Shown here: positions 22,459-34,449 of the stretch, one piece after another
How positions within the stretch are numbered: position 1 is the first letter of the stretch
How the letters are laid out: each line of letters begins with the position of its first letter
Assembly (NCBI RefSeq): GCF_910592395.1
Contig: NW_027020282.1
Coordinates: forward strand, 1-64,000
DNA: 64,000 nucleotides
Reading direction: 5' to 3'
Source of the DNA: Lineus longissimus
Lineage: Eukaryota > Nemertea > Pilidiophora > Heteronemertea > Lineidae
Notes under the pieces: model-generated
What the model was told of the DNA's origin: nothing
Seen by the model: only the letters and a program-made list of their open reading frames with translations
Databases searched by the model: none
Made by a program: the position numbers and the translations under genes

Positions 22459-24094
22459 GCTACAGGCATGACATAATAATATTTCTAGGAGCTAAAATGT
22501 TAAAACACAGTAGCAAAAGACAATCTTTAAAATTTAAAACATTTAGGTACAATACATCTCCCGGTATACTGTATACTGTAAACCATGAAATGTTCACTAT
22601 AGTAGCGTTTTATCCTGATAAAATTGGCAGTACAAATTGTCAAGTAGGCCTCAATTTCCAGAGAAATGCAAATTGATACAAAACTACTGAAAGGTAAACA
22701 ACAGTATCTCCCATTGCCCCATCCATGCACCACACCCATCATTGCACCTGTCTCAAATCAGAATGAAGTTGCGGCACACCACAGAAAGCATGTTCCTAAG
22801 GAGATGTTTTGAAAACATGCATTGCAATGAAAACATAGTCCAACAGATGCACATGCATGATAATGAACTTGGAATTGAGTAGGAGAGACATACTGGTAAG
22901 CAGATCATTTCATTTCCACCAGCAACTTTATAATCACAACTAATTACTTTACAGTATTGAAGAAAATATGTGACCTTACAGTTGGGTATCTAGTGTAATG
23001 CACTATTTCCTCAGCTACTGCATTGTGGGAAAGACTTTCATGATAGAACAGATATTCCTGAATTGAAAATGTTTGAAAACCAGCATCGCAATGAAAACAA
23101 CAGATATTTTAGTGTAATTCCATTTGTAAGGTCATACATGTACAGTCACCAATTAAACAAAGTCATGCATGAAAATGAACTTGGAGAATTGGTCAATTAG
23201 GCAATACTTCTCTCAGGGCATCTCCTATGGACGTACTATAATAGAACGTTCAAACACCCTCTTGAGTAAAAATTATCCAACCAAATCAGGCTGTGATTAT
23301 ATCATTGGAAAGAAGACATTCTAGGGATTAATTTGACACCTCATGATACTCCTCTGTACATGTAAATACAGTATTAAGGAAAAAATAGCTAAATGAAATG
23401 CCATGAAAAAAATAATATGTAACCGATCCCTCATATTGTGACCCCAGTTCATGACAAATCAAATCAAATCAAATGTGACCAAATGCTCTAAACACCCATT
23501 TGTAAGGTCATTCAACGATCGTATTTTATAATGAGAGTGGGTCATTCAATTGTTGCCACAATACACCAGAACGCACGAACTCATGGACTTAACAAACAGG
23601 ATATGCATGCAGGGCAAATCTGAGAAATAGCTTTTTCCAAGAAAATATTGTGGTCCAAGTTTTGAGTATATCAAATCAGTCAGGCAGCAAGTAAGATGTT
23701 GCAATTCAAAAAGAAAAGTCGATCGTCCTCCTCAGCTGTGTAAAGCAACTTGCTGACTCTAGAGATTGGAAAAGTGCACTTAGTCGTGGGGTCCATCTTT
23801 GCGGACAGAAACAGTCCATAGTGAATTCTGATGTCACCATGTTTCCAGCAAACAGAAAACACCAGTGGTATCCCTAAAACTGTGCTGGAATATCGAATTG
23901 ATATGACCAAGGTGAATGTCTCCAAGTGCACGCACAGTTTTCACGGCAGGATCATATAATTTCGATGTTGCAAAAATGTAGTTATTTCCTTTCGTACTGT
24001 ATTTGCAGTCGTCTAGTATTTCGTGCATTGTGGTGTAATCCCACTCATCTCAACTCCATAGATTGTGGCAAGCTGGTTTATATCATGTATTATG
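22459..24094. other. mostly unassigned; possible minus-strand coding relic at 23680-24028
   Basis: Two overlapping minus-strand frames (24028-23834 and 23931-23680) both look protein-like, for example ALGDIHLGHINSIFQHSF in one and KHGDIRIHYGLFLSAKMD in the other, as if one reading had shifted. I recognise no family. The rest of the interval shows nothing. Confidence 0.3.
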
Positions 24095-24593
24095 TACTGT
24101 AAAACAGGAAAATTTCTCGTGCAGGAGGGTCTACTCTTAGTCGCGAAAATTTTATGCCGCGAAAATGTTCTGTTCTTGGCAAAGTTTTTAACCTGATTTC
24201 ATTCAGCAGCGATTGACGTAATCAGAATTTATTCCGTGATCAGAAGCCATTGTTTGGTCCCCCAAGCAGCTTGCCTGGTAGCTTGGTGACCTGATTGCGG
24301 GCCTAATTTGACCCTTTATTCAGTTTATTCAGTTTTAAAATTACTCAACAAGGGATGCCAAACTCCTCAATTTATTGACACCAGTGCTTGCGAAACCATT
24401 GTCCGTGTGTGTAATGCAATGTGCCGAAGTAGGTGTTATTGATTATTAAAAACAGCACCTTTCTGATATTACTGCCATTAAAAAAAATCTAGAAAAAACA
24501 GCCCTTGTCTCGCGAAATTATCCTGTCGCGAATAGGCCTATGATCAGCAATTCACGAAAATTTAACACGGGGAAATTATTCTGTTCTACAGTA
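24095..24593 (+). mobile_element. ~500 bp MITE with TACTGTA inverted ends, copy 1
   Basis: The ends TACTGTAAAACAGGAAAATT and, on the other strand, TACTGTAGAACAGAATAATT match closely. The interior has several CGCGAAA motifs near both ends. An opposite-orientation copy lies at 59424-59890, which supports a mobile family. A TA flank is possible as target. Confidence 0.85.
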
Positions 24594-24925
24594 TATTGAC
24601 ACAGGACAATACATGTAGCGATCTTTTCAATGATGTGGTATGTTATCGCATGTGATTGCCTTATAGTTTCCGGATCATCTCCTGTATATCGAGTAGCTGG
24701 ACATAACTCTCCTTTGTCGGAACTTCACTGATATGCCCACTTCCATTGCAATGGGATATGCACAGAAATCATAGACCTGAAGTAGAAATTTGATAAAATT
24801 AGATCAACTAGCCAGTAATGCAAAAGATAAGGGATTCGGTGTGCACAATGAACCATGACTAAACAACTCATGTTGCTGTGCCTCTCGTGAATGGCCATGG
24901 AAACAAAATGGGAGACTGATAAAAG

Positions 24926-25906
24926 TTACCTCAAATGTCCGCAAGAATTTTGCCCCTCTTGCTATTACTGTTAAAGGGGAGGTTACTCCTAGGCCGTATG
25001 TCATAATTTTGCCCGTTTTAAAGGCGGGGCAGTTACCCCAGTGTCAGCAAGAATTTTGCCCCTCTCGCTATCACTGTTAAAGGGGCAGTTACCCCAGTGT
25101 CAGCAAGAATTTTGCCCCTCTCGCTATCACTGTTAAAGGGGCAGTTACCCCAGTGTCAGCAAGAATTTTGCCCCTCTCGCTATCACTGTTAAAGGGGCAG
25201 TTACCCCTAGGCCCTATGTCATAATTTTGCCCCTCTCGCTATTACTGTTTTAAAGGCGGGGCAGTTACCCCAGTGTCAGCAAGAATTTAGCCCCTCTCGC
25301 TATCACTGTTAAAGGGGCAGTTACCCCTAGGCCCTATGTCATAATTTTGCCCCTCTCGCTATTACTGTTTTAAAGGCGGGGCAGTTACCCCAGTGTCAGC
25401 AAGAATTTAGCCCCTCTCGCTACCACTGTTAAAGGGGCAGTTACCCCTAGGCCCTATGACATAATTTTGCCCCTCTCGCTATTACTGTTTTAAAGGCGGG
25501 GCAGTTACCCCAGTGTCAGCAAGAATTTAGCCCACCTCGCTATCACTGTTAAAGGGGCAGTTACCCCTAGGCCCTATGTCATAATTTTGCCCCTCTCGCT
25601 ATTACTGTTTTAAAGGCGGGGCAGTTACCCTAGTGTCAGCAAGAATTTAGCCCCTCTCGCTACCACTGTTAAAGGGGCAGTTACCCCTAGGCCCTATGTC
25701 ATAATTTTGCCCCTCTCGCTATTACTGTTTTAAAGGCGGGGCAGTTACCCCAGTGTCAGCAAGAATTTAGCCCACCTCGCTATCACTGTTAAAGGGGCAG
25801 TTACCCTAGTGTCAGCAAGAATTTTGCCCCTCTCGCTATCACTGTTAAAGGGGCAGTTACCCGAATGTCAGCAAGGATTTTGCCCCTCTCACGATCACCT
25901 ATAGAC
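24926..25906 (+). repeat. 120 bp dimeric tandem array
   Basis: Alternating 56 and 64 base units, TTACCCCAGTGTCAGCAAGA and TTACCCCTAGGCCCTATGTC types, sharing TTGCCCCTCTCGCTAT and AAAGGGGCAG. The dimer start recurs exactly every 120 bases at 25201, 25321, 25441, 25561 and 25681. The 24594-24925 flank shows nothing. Confidence 0.95.
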
Positions 25907-26084
25907 CACCAGGCCTTTACTATTTAGATTCCCTCCAGAGAGCAACACCCTCTTTTTTTTTTCTCAATAGTACTTCCTCTACTGTGCATTTTTATACCAC
26001 TCTGACATTCTTAAGTCAACAAATTATGCCACAGAATTATTTCGTCTGCTTCGAGAAAAAGTTTGAAATCTCTGACTAAGGAGG

Positions 26085-26413
26085 TCACAAAACGTGCCAC
26101 TTTTGACCAACGGCGGTGCCGTTGACATACTAACCTCTGTGACCTTGAACAGGAGGCCAAATAAAAAAACCCAGAGGATATGTGATGTCCCATTGGTAGA
26201 AGTACTTTACCATATTTTTCAAAAGTTTTTCAGACCAGTAGTGCCAGTAATAATTAGGGAGGGAACATATATTTCCCTGTTTGTCCTTTGGCCCCCTGGT
26301 GGCCTAACCATGAATCATACGAGGCCACGATTTGGTCTCTGTGTAGCGGTCAACTAGGGGTACATCTGTACAAAATTCGTCATGGGAAAGGCTCACCACA
26401 GGTGAGCCTAGAG
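26085..26413 (-). mobile_element. dispersed GTCCGTCGTC-family repeat, truncated minus-strand copy
   Basis: Reverse complement of the family seen in full at 48394-49288. It includes the head hairpin GGCTCACC-GGTGAGCC (about 26391-26410), a CTCF-like core at 26291-26302 and the ATGGGACATCACATATCC segment. The (CGT)n head run and the tail are missing. Confidence 0.85.
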
Positions 26414-27384
26414 CCAGAAACGCTCCAGGAGGTCATTTTTGAATTTGGGGACATCTTCATGATCTTGGTGACCCCTAATTTGGAATTCGACGTATAAAGT
26501 TGTTACTTTTGGGGTATATAATATAAAGGCCTGACCACACTTGACTATTTAAAATGATAGAGCAATAATAGTGCAGGATATTGCGGTTAGTGATGGGGTA
26601 TCAGGCTAACAGATGATAGCAATATTGTAGTTGTACTTAACTTACAGCATAGGTCTCCATGATTTGCCTTGTTCATACTTCGCCGTGCCACAAAGCAGAG
26701 GGTTCTTTTATAGGGGAAACCCCTCAGAGACGGAGTGGACCAAATTTCTCCAATCCATCTGGCACAAGAGGTGCATGGTGGTATCCTGCAATCGAAAGAG
26801 GGCAATTGTGAAAATACATCCAGAGGATAAAGACTGGTTTATAGTTTAGTCATTGTCACCGCCGGGGCGGGGGGGGGGGGAGGTTGCAAAGTATAAACAA
26901 TTCAATTCTGTGTTTACGTTAGGTTTCATGTACCGTACATTTCTTTCGCCTTTCATATTGCTGAAAGGTCACAGCCGGCTCGTGACAGTGTTCATTAGAT
27001 GCCGATTCAAAATTCATTTGAAAGTAAACAGACATGACAGAAAATGTACCAACCTGAAGTTTAACAGGAACATCATGTTCCACAAAGGGCTAGGGCAGTG
27101 CTCACTTATTCCTTGAGGTATGGCAGTCCGCTTTATCTATTTTGACACAGCACATTTCCTTGATTGCTTGAAATAGTCGTAAGACTAAGAGTGACTTCTC
27201 ATGGTCCTTGCCCATGAAATCACGTATAAATACACCAGGCCAGCAGGTTCTCGGTAATCAACTGAACTGATACATAAAATATGATCATAAAAGCTAAATT
27301 ACGTATACAATTCGTTGTCTTATAGTCATTATCACAATTAGGGACTACCCCTGTGTCACTTAGCAGCATCAGGCATATTTCATC
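26414..27384. other. unassigned
   Basis: An open plus-strand stretch at 26631-26849 (72 codons) ends in Lys/Asp-rich residues but has no motif or clear splice context. A G-run lies at about 26868-26881. Nothing else is seen. Confidence 0.35.
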
Positions 27385-27640
27385 TAAAATCAAATCAAAT
27401 CAAAATGCTATTTACCGTATAGCGCCTTTCCGTGGTTATACCACGCTCAAAGCGCCCCTCTCTGTCCATTTTTCAAACAAGTGTGTCTTAGGACAAGCTT
27501 GAATTGTTCTAGGTCATCCTAGCGCTGTAGGGAGTCCATTCCAGAGGTAAGGGCCACAGCACGAGAAGCTACGGTCACCGTACTTTGATTTTGTTCTCAT
27601 CTGTACACTGAATCTGAATGAAGAGGACGAGGGATACTCA
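27385..27640. repeat. dispersed repeat beginning with CAAAT units and AGCGC motifs
   Basis: A short (CAAAT)n run is followed by ACCGTATAGCGCCTTTCCGT and CTCAAAGCGCCC, a layout I know from common marine invertebrate dispersed repeats. Only one copy is in the window, so the call rests on recognition. Confidence 0.45.
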
Positions 27641-27895
27641 ACGTTTTTCAAACCTATTCGATCACAAAAATACACATTTACAATACATCATACCGGTACC
27701 AGTCCCCCCCATGATTAACCAAGTATCATGGTGCATACTGACCTTCAGCTTTGTATCCATAGTTCCAGCTTGCCATGGCTTTGAGAAGAACAGAGAGGGA
27801 TGGTATCCGGATGCATCTTTCGGGGGCTCGCTTATCTGCAACATTGAGGTTCCTTGATGAGTGGTGTGGCATTGTGTGGTGTGTTGCATGTCATA

Positions 27896-28993
27896 TGCTG
27901 CGTTCACACTAGATGCGGATTTAAACCGTATTCCGTAGTCCGCACTTCGGAATGCGGACAAGCCCTCATTCCGAACTAGCCGTGTTCAGACACGAATCTC
28001 ACTAGTCCATATTTACCACAGCGCCATCTACAAAAGACGAATCAAACTGCTCTAGTTAGCGGTCAAGGTCATTCATTCCAAGATGGCTTCGCCCATAGAT
28101 GATAATCTGCTGAGACAAGACCACTAATGAATATTCATAGGTTGGAGGGTCGAGGCCTATCAATTAGACGAGTGCATGTTTTTAACTCTCATTCAAGTAC
28201 ATATTTGGAGAGGTATTGAAAAAATATTTGTTGTGGCAAGTCTACAGATATAAAGAAATTATTTGATGAAAAAATTAATTTCGAATTTTGCTAATTGGGT
28301 AATAGGGGGCGTGTTTTGAGTTTTTTCTGCCAGTTGGCTGAAAAGAGTGGAAATATCAAAGTCTGTCTAATTTGTCGATTATCAAAAAATTTCCGTGGTC
28401 AATCACCATTTTATTTTTCACCATTTACTTGCCCGACTGTCCGGAATAACATAATCTAAATTTCAGATTCACAACACCACGCGTTCTTTGATGCGCCGCG
28501 GTCAAACATTGACAATTTAACTGCTAAAAGGCTTAAAAAATCAATTGTGGTCTTGTCTCTGCTGAATGAGTTAAACGCAATTAATCGTGAAAATGAAGGG
28601 TTCGCTATGGTTTTTGCGTTCATGCTGCAAGTAATGAGAATGAATGGGGAACATAGACGTAAATCGTGTAAATCGGGGCAGAAATTTTGGAATTGACTGA
28701 TGAAACCTCGTGCTGATCTCCAGTGGAAAAAAACGGAAGGAAGTGATCTAGTTAGCAATGCGCATGCCCGTACGCTGTACTACCCGATAAATCACGTTCA
28801 TGCGCACTACGGCGTTCATACCGCAAATGTTGATGCGGATTAAGTAAGTGCGAATTAATTAATACGCATTTAAAACCGTATTTGTTAATTCGCATATAAT
28901 CCGCATTAAGGGGCCTCTAGTCTGAACGCTTAATCCGGATTAAGCAACAAATTCGGTTTAAATGCGAATTAAAACGCTAGTGTGAACGCGGCA
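27896..28993. mobile_element. 1.1 kb inverted-repeat DNA transposon, possibly Harbinger-like
   Basis: The ends TGCTGCGTTCACACTAG and CTAGTGTGAACGCGGCA mirror each other with one mismatch, and 3-base ATA copies flank the element at 27893-27895 and 28994-28996. Inner ends are rich in GCGGATTAA-type motifs. A plus-strand stretch at 28460-28696 may be transposase-derived (listed separately). Three-base duplications fit PIF/Harbinger, but ATA is not the classic TWA target. Confidence 0.7.
28460..28696 (+). pseudogene. possible transposase N-terminal relic
   Basis: Open for 78 codons without a start, preceded by TTTCAG, with a helical SIVVLSLLNELNAINRENEG stretch and then RMNGEHRRKSC before the stop. 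The ReN-rich helix followed by a basic cluster reminds me of the start of Harbinger transposases, which continue into a WVRPW motif; that motif is not seen here. Position inside the inverted-repeat element supports the idea; similarity alone does not prove it. Confidence 0.3.
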
Positions 28994-29333
28994 ATAATCA
29001 AGTTTGTTTGATTGCTTGTTTGTCTCAGAAGGGATCAAATTTTACCCTACACTGGTCGCATATGCGACCTGAAAATTTGAAATGTGACCCGCTTTGAACC
29101 CGATATCGCACGGTGTGACTCAAAGAACCCAAAAAACACCCGAAAAAGACCCGAAAATGCGGAAAAGACCCGAAAATGCAGAATGCGACTGCGGTTTTGA
29201 GATCAGGTCGCACAGTGCGCCTATAGTGAACTTTGATCCCTGCTCAGTCCTTTCAACTAGGAGAGTCAGAGGAGTTGGCCCATTCCACGTCACGTGCGTT
29301 ACACTATTTTCATGAATATACCTGCCCATTAAA

Positions 29334-29943
29334 GGTAACCGGAAAAACGCCGACCGACCGACCGACCGACTGACCGACCGACCGACCGACCTGCCAACCT
29401 ACCGACATATGCAGTATCCCTTTCGCTTGGTAACCGGAAAAACGCTGACCGACCAACCTACCGACCTACCAACCCAAGGAGTTTCGTATTTGAGTCTCAG
29501 GTCTCATAAGTCAATGTGATATATACAATCCACGATAGCAGGTCATGTGAAATGAAATTGTAAACAAGCGCACGTAAGCTGTTCAAATGACAACAAATGC
29601 ATATTGCGCGTTGCAGTTCATGCATTGCATCGGTCGAGACACTCGAGTAGAAAAACTACAGTGCATAGATTAGGCCCAAATCATGTTTTTATATCCACCG
29701 ACCATGTAGACAAAGCATATCTTTTAAATCTTTAGAGTATCGTTATCAGTTCCTTACCGCGGGCTCGTTTTCCCGGTTTAATTGACTGGAGATGCTGCTG
29801 TCAGACATGTCCGAATCCATCACGTGAATTGGGCTGGGCACTACGAAGATACATGTGCTATAAAAAGCGAAAGGGATACTGCATATGACGGTAGGTTGGC
29901 AGGTCGGTAGGTCGGTCGGTCGGTCGGCGTTTTTCCGGTTACC
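29334..29943. mobile_element. 610 bp MITE with microsatellite (GACC)n ends
   Basis: Begins GGTAACCGGAAAAACGCCGA then (CCGA)n and ends with the reverse complement. The inner arm ATGCAGTATCCCTTTCGC at about 29409 is also mirrored near 29870. A further left-end copy lies at 29431-29480, and a lone right end at 31196-31243. Confidence 0.85.
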
Positions 29944-29960
29944 CACAAAAGCACTAGATT

Positions 29961-30090
29961 CATGCACTTGATTTGGAACAACGTTTACATGACGTAGTGT
30001 TGGCCGTCGTCACGTCACCATGCATTTTACATTAGTGTAACGTGACGTGACGCGACGTTTTCGTAAACGTTGGTCCCAATCAAGTGCATG
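29961..30090. repeat. 130 bp fold-back element
   Basis: CATGCACTTGATTTGGAACA to CGTTTAC on the left pairs with GTAAACGTTGGTCCCAATCA to AGTGCATG on the right. The inner arms CGTCGTCACGTCAC and GTGACGTGACGCGACG pair too, leaving a ~25 base loop. Confidence 0.85.
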
Positions 30091-31195
30091 GATCTATAGT
30101 ATTATGAATGACTAGCATTGTACCCGTGGCGCAGGCAGGTTCAAATGGGCTATACCTTGAATAGATTGAATTGCAATAAACATCTAATGCAATATCAAAG
30201 GAGCCATATCGAAGAGACAAATTAAACCAACCATTTGTCCACAGACTCGGACCTAGCTGTGGCGTGCTGTATGCGTGCATATAAAAGTATATCAGTTGGT
30301 CCGATAGAGATGATGAGGCAATGCCTCGTTCCTTCGTCAGCAATATGCGCCTTTTTATACGGAGAAGGAGTACCCATGCAGATAGGCCTTCACATGTCGG
30401 CCTCCAAATGGCTCGAACCAATTGCACTATCACTACTATAACTTTAAAATGCGTGCTCCTCCTACATGTAGCCAGGTCTCGGGCAAGGCACTTACTCGAC
30501 AGGCAAGCTAGAAGTTCAGCACCGTGAGCAGCTCCCTGATAAGGCCATTTCAGGTTCAGCGCGCCTCTTCAGATCAAGTATTGAGAGCTGTGGTGAGCTC
30601 ATAAACATACCATGGTAACCTTCATTATCACGAGTTAGCTCTGGCTAACACAGTACCCATAAACAATAGACCACCAATTTGACCCCAGCTCCTTACTGCG
30701 GGAAAACCCAAGTCCAGCAACCGAAAATACCAAAAATACATTTTTGTTTACATTTGAACTGCACACATACGTTTGTTTACAATTTCTTTCCCCGCGAAAT
30801 CTCGAAGATCAGGTGACCTAGGCCTACAATCGTGGATTGAAAAATAACATTAACCTTGGTTCAGCAGGTCAACACGTGTACAGGCTGTTCCAATCACCCC
30901 CCTACAGCCAGCCGTTCAACAGGTAGTGTTAGTCACCCTGTGGGGTGGGAGTGCAGGTGATTCATTAATCCCCTGCATAACTAAACAGCAATGGCTTGGC
31001 TTCCGTGAGTTGTAAGGAGAATTGACCGTGTCCGATTAAAAATCCCTCATTACTGCTCCGCTGAAGTAAATTTCCGAAAATAAACATGACGTTGCATCAG
31101 GATAACATATCACCTGCAAACGTGCAAAATTTCCAGACGAAACACGACCCCCAAATGGCACTTTAGCGAGCCGCCTTATAGTATTATGATATAGA
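30091..31195. other. unassigned
   Basis: Contains a minus-strand open stretch at 30080-30433 without motif. The rest has no recognisable feature. Confidence 0.35.
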
Positions 31196-31243
31196 TGGTA
31201 GGTCAGTCGGTCAGTCGGTCGGTCGGCGTTTTTCCGGTTACCC
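31196..31243 (-). mobile_element. lone right end of the (GACC)n MITE family
   Basis: A GGTCAGTCGGTC run followed by GGCGTTTTTCCGGTTACC, as at the right end of 29334-29943. No matching left end was found nearby. Confidence 0.75.
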
Positions 31244-31346
31244 CCATTAAATACTAAAATTAGAGAGTGAATCGTCAAATGGCAATGTTTTATTTGATAA
31301 AGCATTACAACATTTATAACTTAAAAAGATTGTCTTAAGATTGTCT

Positions 31347-31513
31347 TGGGTTTCTGCTGGATTAACCCTTTTCTGACCATGTTTTGTCTCGTTACATCAG
31401 TGATGGTGTTCGTAGTTTCAGTAATCGACTACAGATGGCACTGCAATAGGCCTCAATGGTTAAGTCATTGAAACAAAACATGGTCAGAAAAGGGTTAATC
31501 CAGCTGAAACCCA
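31347..31513. repeat. 167 bp fold-back element
   Basis: TGGGTTTCTGCTGGATTAAC through CCATGTTTTGT pairs with ACAAAACATGGTCAGAAAAG through CAGAAACCCA-like bases at 31473-31513, with one or two mismatches. Part of the inner loop and right arm recurs at about 44252-44323. Confidence 0.88.
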
Positions 31514-31589
31514 CTATAATCTTGACAGGATAGTTAGTAGACAGATAGGGGGAAAGGATGAAATAGTTAGAATTAAATTCTGATGAGGG

Positions 31590-31840
31590 TGCAATATATG
31601 GCGCCCCCCTCAAAACCCCCATTTTGTCCAACTTTAGCGCCACCTATACTGTTGCACCCTCACTATCCCAGGTCAATTTCAATGGTGTAGAGTGTGGACA
31701 TCCTAGTGGATTGCTATCATGCATAAACTAGCATGGGCTGTTGAGGGCGCAGTCCACAAATGCCTCAGATGTAAGTGTCACATTTACAAAAAGTTGCATT
31801 TTGAGGCGCCTCCTTCAGGTGGCGCCCTCATCAGCCCACC
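31590..31840 (+). repeat. dispersed repeat R1, copy 1
   Basis: Shares long identity with 47400-47660, including TTTAGCGCCACCTA, AGGTCAATTTCAATGGTGTA and GGTGGCGCCCTCATCAGCCC. Both copies keep the same open frame starting MHKLAWAVEGAVHKCL. Two copies are too few to claim coding selection. Confidence 0.85.
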
Positions 31841-32386
31841 CAAATTTTGTTATTTTCTGAAGCTCCTTACATCTGAGAGTGACATGTGGGCTGATGAGGG
31901 CGCATCCCAATATTTCAATTTCAAATCCCAAAATTTGAAGAAGTGCACTTTTGACCCTCAAAAGGCCGATCCTTTGAGGGGGCCTAGAAAAAAAACCGTT
32001 GGGTTCCCAGACCTAAAAATTTGGATTTCTTCTATCTACCTATAGGCCTTGCAGGGGAAAAAAATTCAGGTCAACCTGAGGGGGTCATATATCACCCACT
32101 GCCTGAATCTTATAAAAATTGGCTCTTATGCGACTGCGTCTCAGGCGCAGTTGAAATCAACTAAAATCTAGCAAGTTTTTGTCCATACGAAGTCAATTTC
32201 AACAAGCAATAAAGTATTTCTGACTCATAAAAATTAATATATGCTGAATATTTGCCTGTTTTTGTAGAAATGTTGATTGAAATGCAGCACACTATTTCAT
32301 CAGTCTGCCTCAGTTCGGCGGACGGATAGAGAACTGCCCAGCGAGTGCACAGGCAGAGGCGTACGTTAACTACACCCTGTATCAGA
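31841..32386. other. unassigned
   Basis: Continues the R1 context, with a second GCTGATGAGGGCGC at about 31889. No gene or known repeat boundary is seen. Confidence 0.4.
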
Positions 32387-32739
32387 TTAAGGCTGCTTGT
32401 TTTTCACCCGTAGCGCGCGCTATGATCAGATTGTTTCAACTTGTTTTGCACCAAACTTCATCTTTTATTGCTCGCAACAATTTGTATATTCTGGATTTTC
32501 TGACAAATTATCAATGAAAAATTCGTTTCAGTAATTCTATTTAATTTCAATGCACTGCGCTAATACATTACGTCATGTGCGACATACATGACGTTATGTA
32601 CGGACGTAATGCAGAGAAACGCGCGATGTTTCAAATCTCTGTTAGGTAACTGGTCGGGGTAACAGAGGTGCCTCCGGACTGTGCCTAACATGATGCAAGA
32701 TCATAGCGTGCGCTACGGGTGAAAAACCAGCAACCTTAA
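32387..32739. mobile_element. 345 bp MITE flanked by TTAA
   Basis: TTAA stands at 32387-32390 and 32736-32739. Between them the ends GGCTGCTTGTTTTTCACCCG and CGGGTGAAAAACCAGCAACC mirror each other, and the match continues into GTAGCGCGCGCTATGATC. TTAA duplication is the mark of piggyBac-type insertion. No coding region. Confidence 0.83.
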
Positions 32740-32857
32740 CAATCTGGTCCAGGGATCAGAATGCAGAACATTGGAAACTCGCAAACTCATCCACCAAAGT
32801 AGTCTGGACTTGAAGGCAGTGTCACAAACGTTAGTGAGGTGGCGCTGTGTGCAGTTT

Positions 32858-34449
32858 GCCTACTGTCACGGATGGTTGAGCACCACTCTCTTCAAAACAA
32901 TAGGCAGATTTCAGAAATGTCCAAATTTATCGGTAATTTCATTGAAAGGGAAAGGACACACCTCCGTTCATAGTCATTGCTCAAAAGCCAAACAACCATG
33001 ATATAAATGTCATTCCTAATCTGTTGCTGCATTCAAGTGTTAGTGGGGACCGTTTCTTGGGCCCGGAGCTGAGGGGGGGGGTCCCACAAGATGATGCCCC
33101 ATGCTAACTGATTTTGTAGCCCTGTTGATTATCGCCCAATGGAATGATTCTGGCTATGAGGGTATTTTCATTGCATTGTGAGCTTGAAGGTACTGTACAC
33201 CTCAAAGTCAAAAGCAAAATTTAATGAATCGCCACGGTCGACTTCGATTGGGACTCGAGACGTACTCGAGTGACCCGAGTTCCAATCGTAGTGCTGACTC
33301 TACTCGAGTTGCCGAACTGTCAAACCAACATGGCGGCACCGTTGCCATGTCGCTATACACGACCCGACTGACCCTTGGCCCGTCGAGAGTTGAACTCAAG
33401 TCGCTAATACAAGATGGCTACCGGAAGTTCATTTTACGGTATAAATTTATTCAAACTTGTTGAAAATTAACAATTTTCAATGGCTTTTGAGTAAATTTTA
33501 GTGATTTTGCTGATTGTAGTGTGATCGGTGATTCGTGAAAATCATTATGAGGCTTTCTCAATGTCAAGTCATTCTCGGTTATTCTGGATTGCTGTCTGCA
33601 TGACGACAACAACAACGATGGGGCAGTTTGCGCATGAGCAGTGTCTGACCCGAGTTGTAGATGCAATTCAATTCGAGACCCAAGTAGGCATGCGTATTCG
33701 TGAGTTGACGTCATTACTGGTGGCAGATTTTCTACTCGACTCTACTCCAGAGTTTGTGAATCGAAGTCGGCCCAGGTGATCCTGTGGAAATGCCTGTGTT
33801 TAGTGTGAGCATTGTCATTAAAATCATTGAGCATAAGTTGAGGTTTCGTAGGCCTACATGAATGATGAAGAGAAATGAGAGTGCAGGTACATGAGGTAGG
33901 TGGACAAGGGTACACTTTGTCTAGGCAGAGGCCCGGGGGGCAGAGGACATATTGAGGGCATTGGGGCGTACATTACAACTGAAAGTATGTTGCTGACTGT
34001 GAGTTAACCATAAACCAACAGATAATTCAGAAATTGTGGTCTTGTCCTTTTCCAATGCCTTCTTGATATCCTTTCGTGACTAAGCACGACGATCGTCGAG
34101 TTGGGCAAATTCGATTCAAATTTAACGCCGGAATCCCCTACACCAGAATCGCTTAAAGTCTCAGCCAGTGGCAGTGTGCAATGATATCATGCTTGGGGGA
34201 ATACCCTTTCATATGAGATATCGCCTATTTCGCTGCGGTTTTCGATGGTTCTGAGCAACTTTTATCAGGTAATTCTGAATTTTTGTTGTTAAATCAGGCC
34301 GGCAGGTGGGGTTGGAGCCTGTTAAATCAGTCTCGAAAGGGTTAAGAAAACTAACCGTGAAGATTTGGACATTTTGTGAAGAAATGTGTCTCAAAATTGC
34401 TGTCTATGGTTTTGAAGGGAGTGGTGCTCAGCCATCCGTGACAGTAGGC
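32858..34449. mobile_element. 1.6 kb element with ~40 bp inverted ends
   Basis: GCCTACTGTCACGGATGGTT then GAGCACCACTC and CTTCAAAAC on the left is mirrored at 34405-34449, with looser pairing beyond. The interior holds a second inverted pair (33236-33772). No transposase recognised. Confidence 0.7.
33236..33772. mobile_element. nested element with GGYCGACTTCGATT ends
   Basis: GGTCGACTTCGATT at the left and AATCGAAGTCGGCC at the right, with several CTCGAGT / ACTCGAC motifs near both ends. The pairing is short and imperfect, so this is tentative. Confidence 0.45.

Noticed and set aside
30080-30433. A 117-codon minus-strand gene
   Set aside because: No motif, no splice context, and overlapping equally open plus-strand frames; likely chance.
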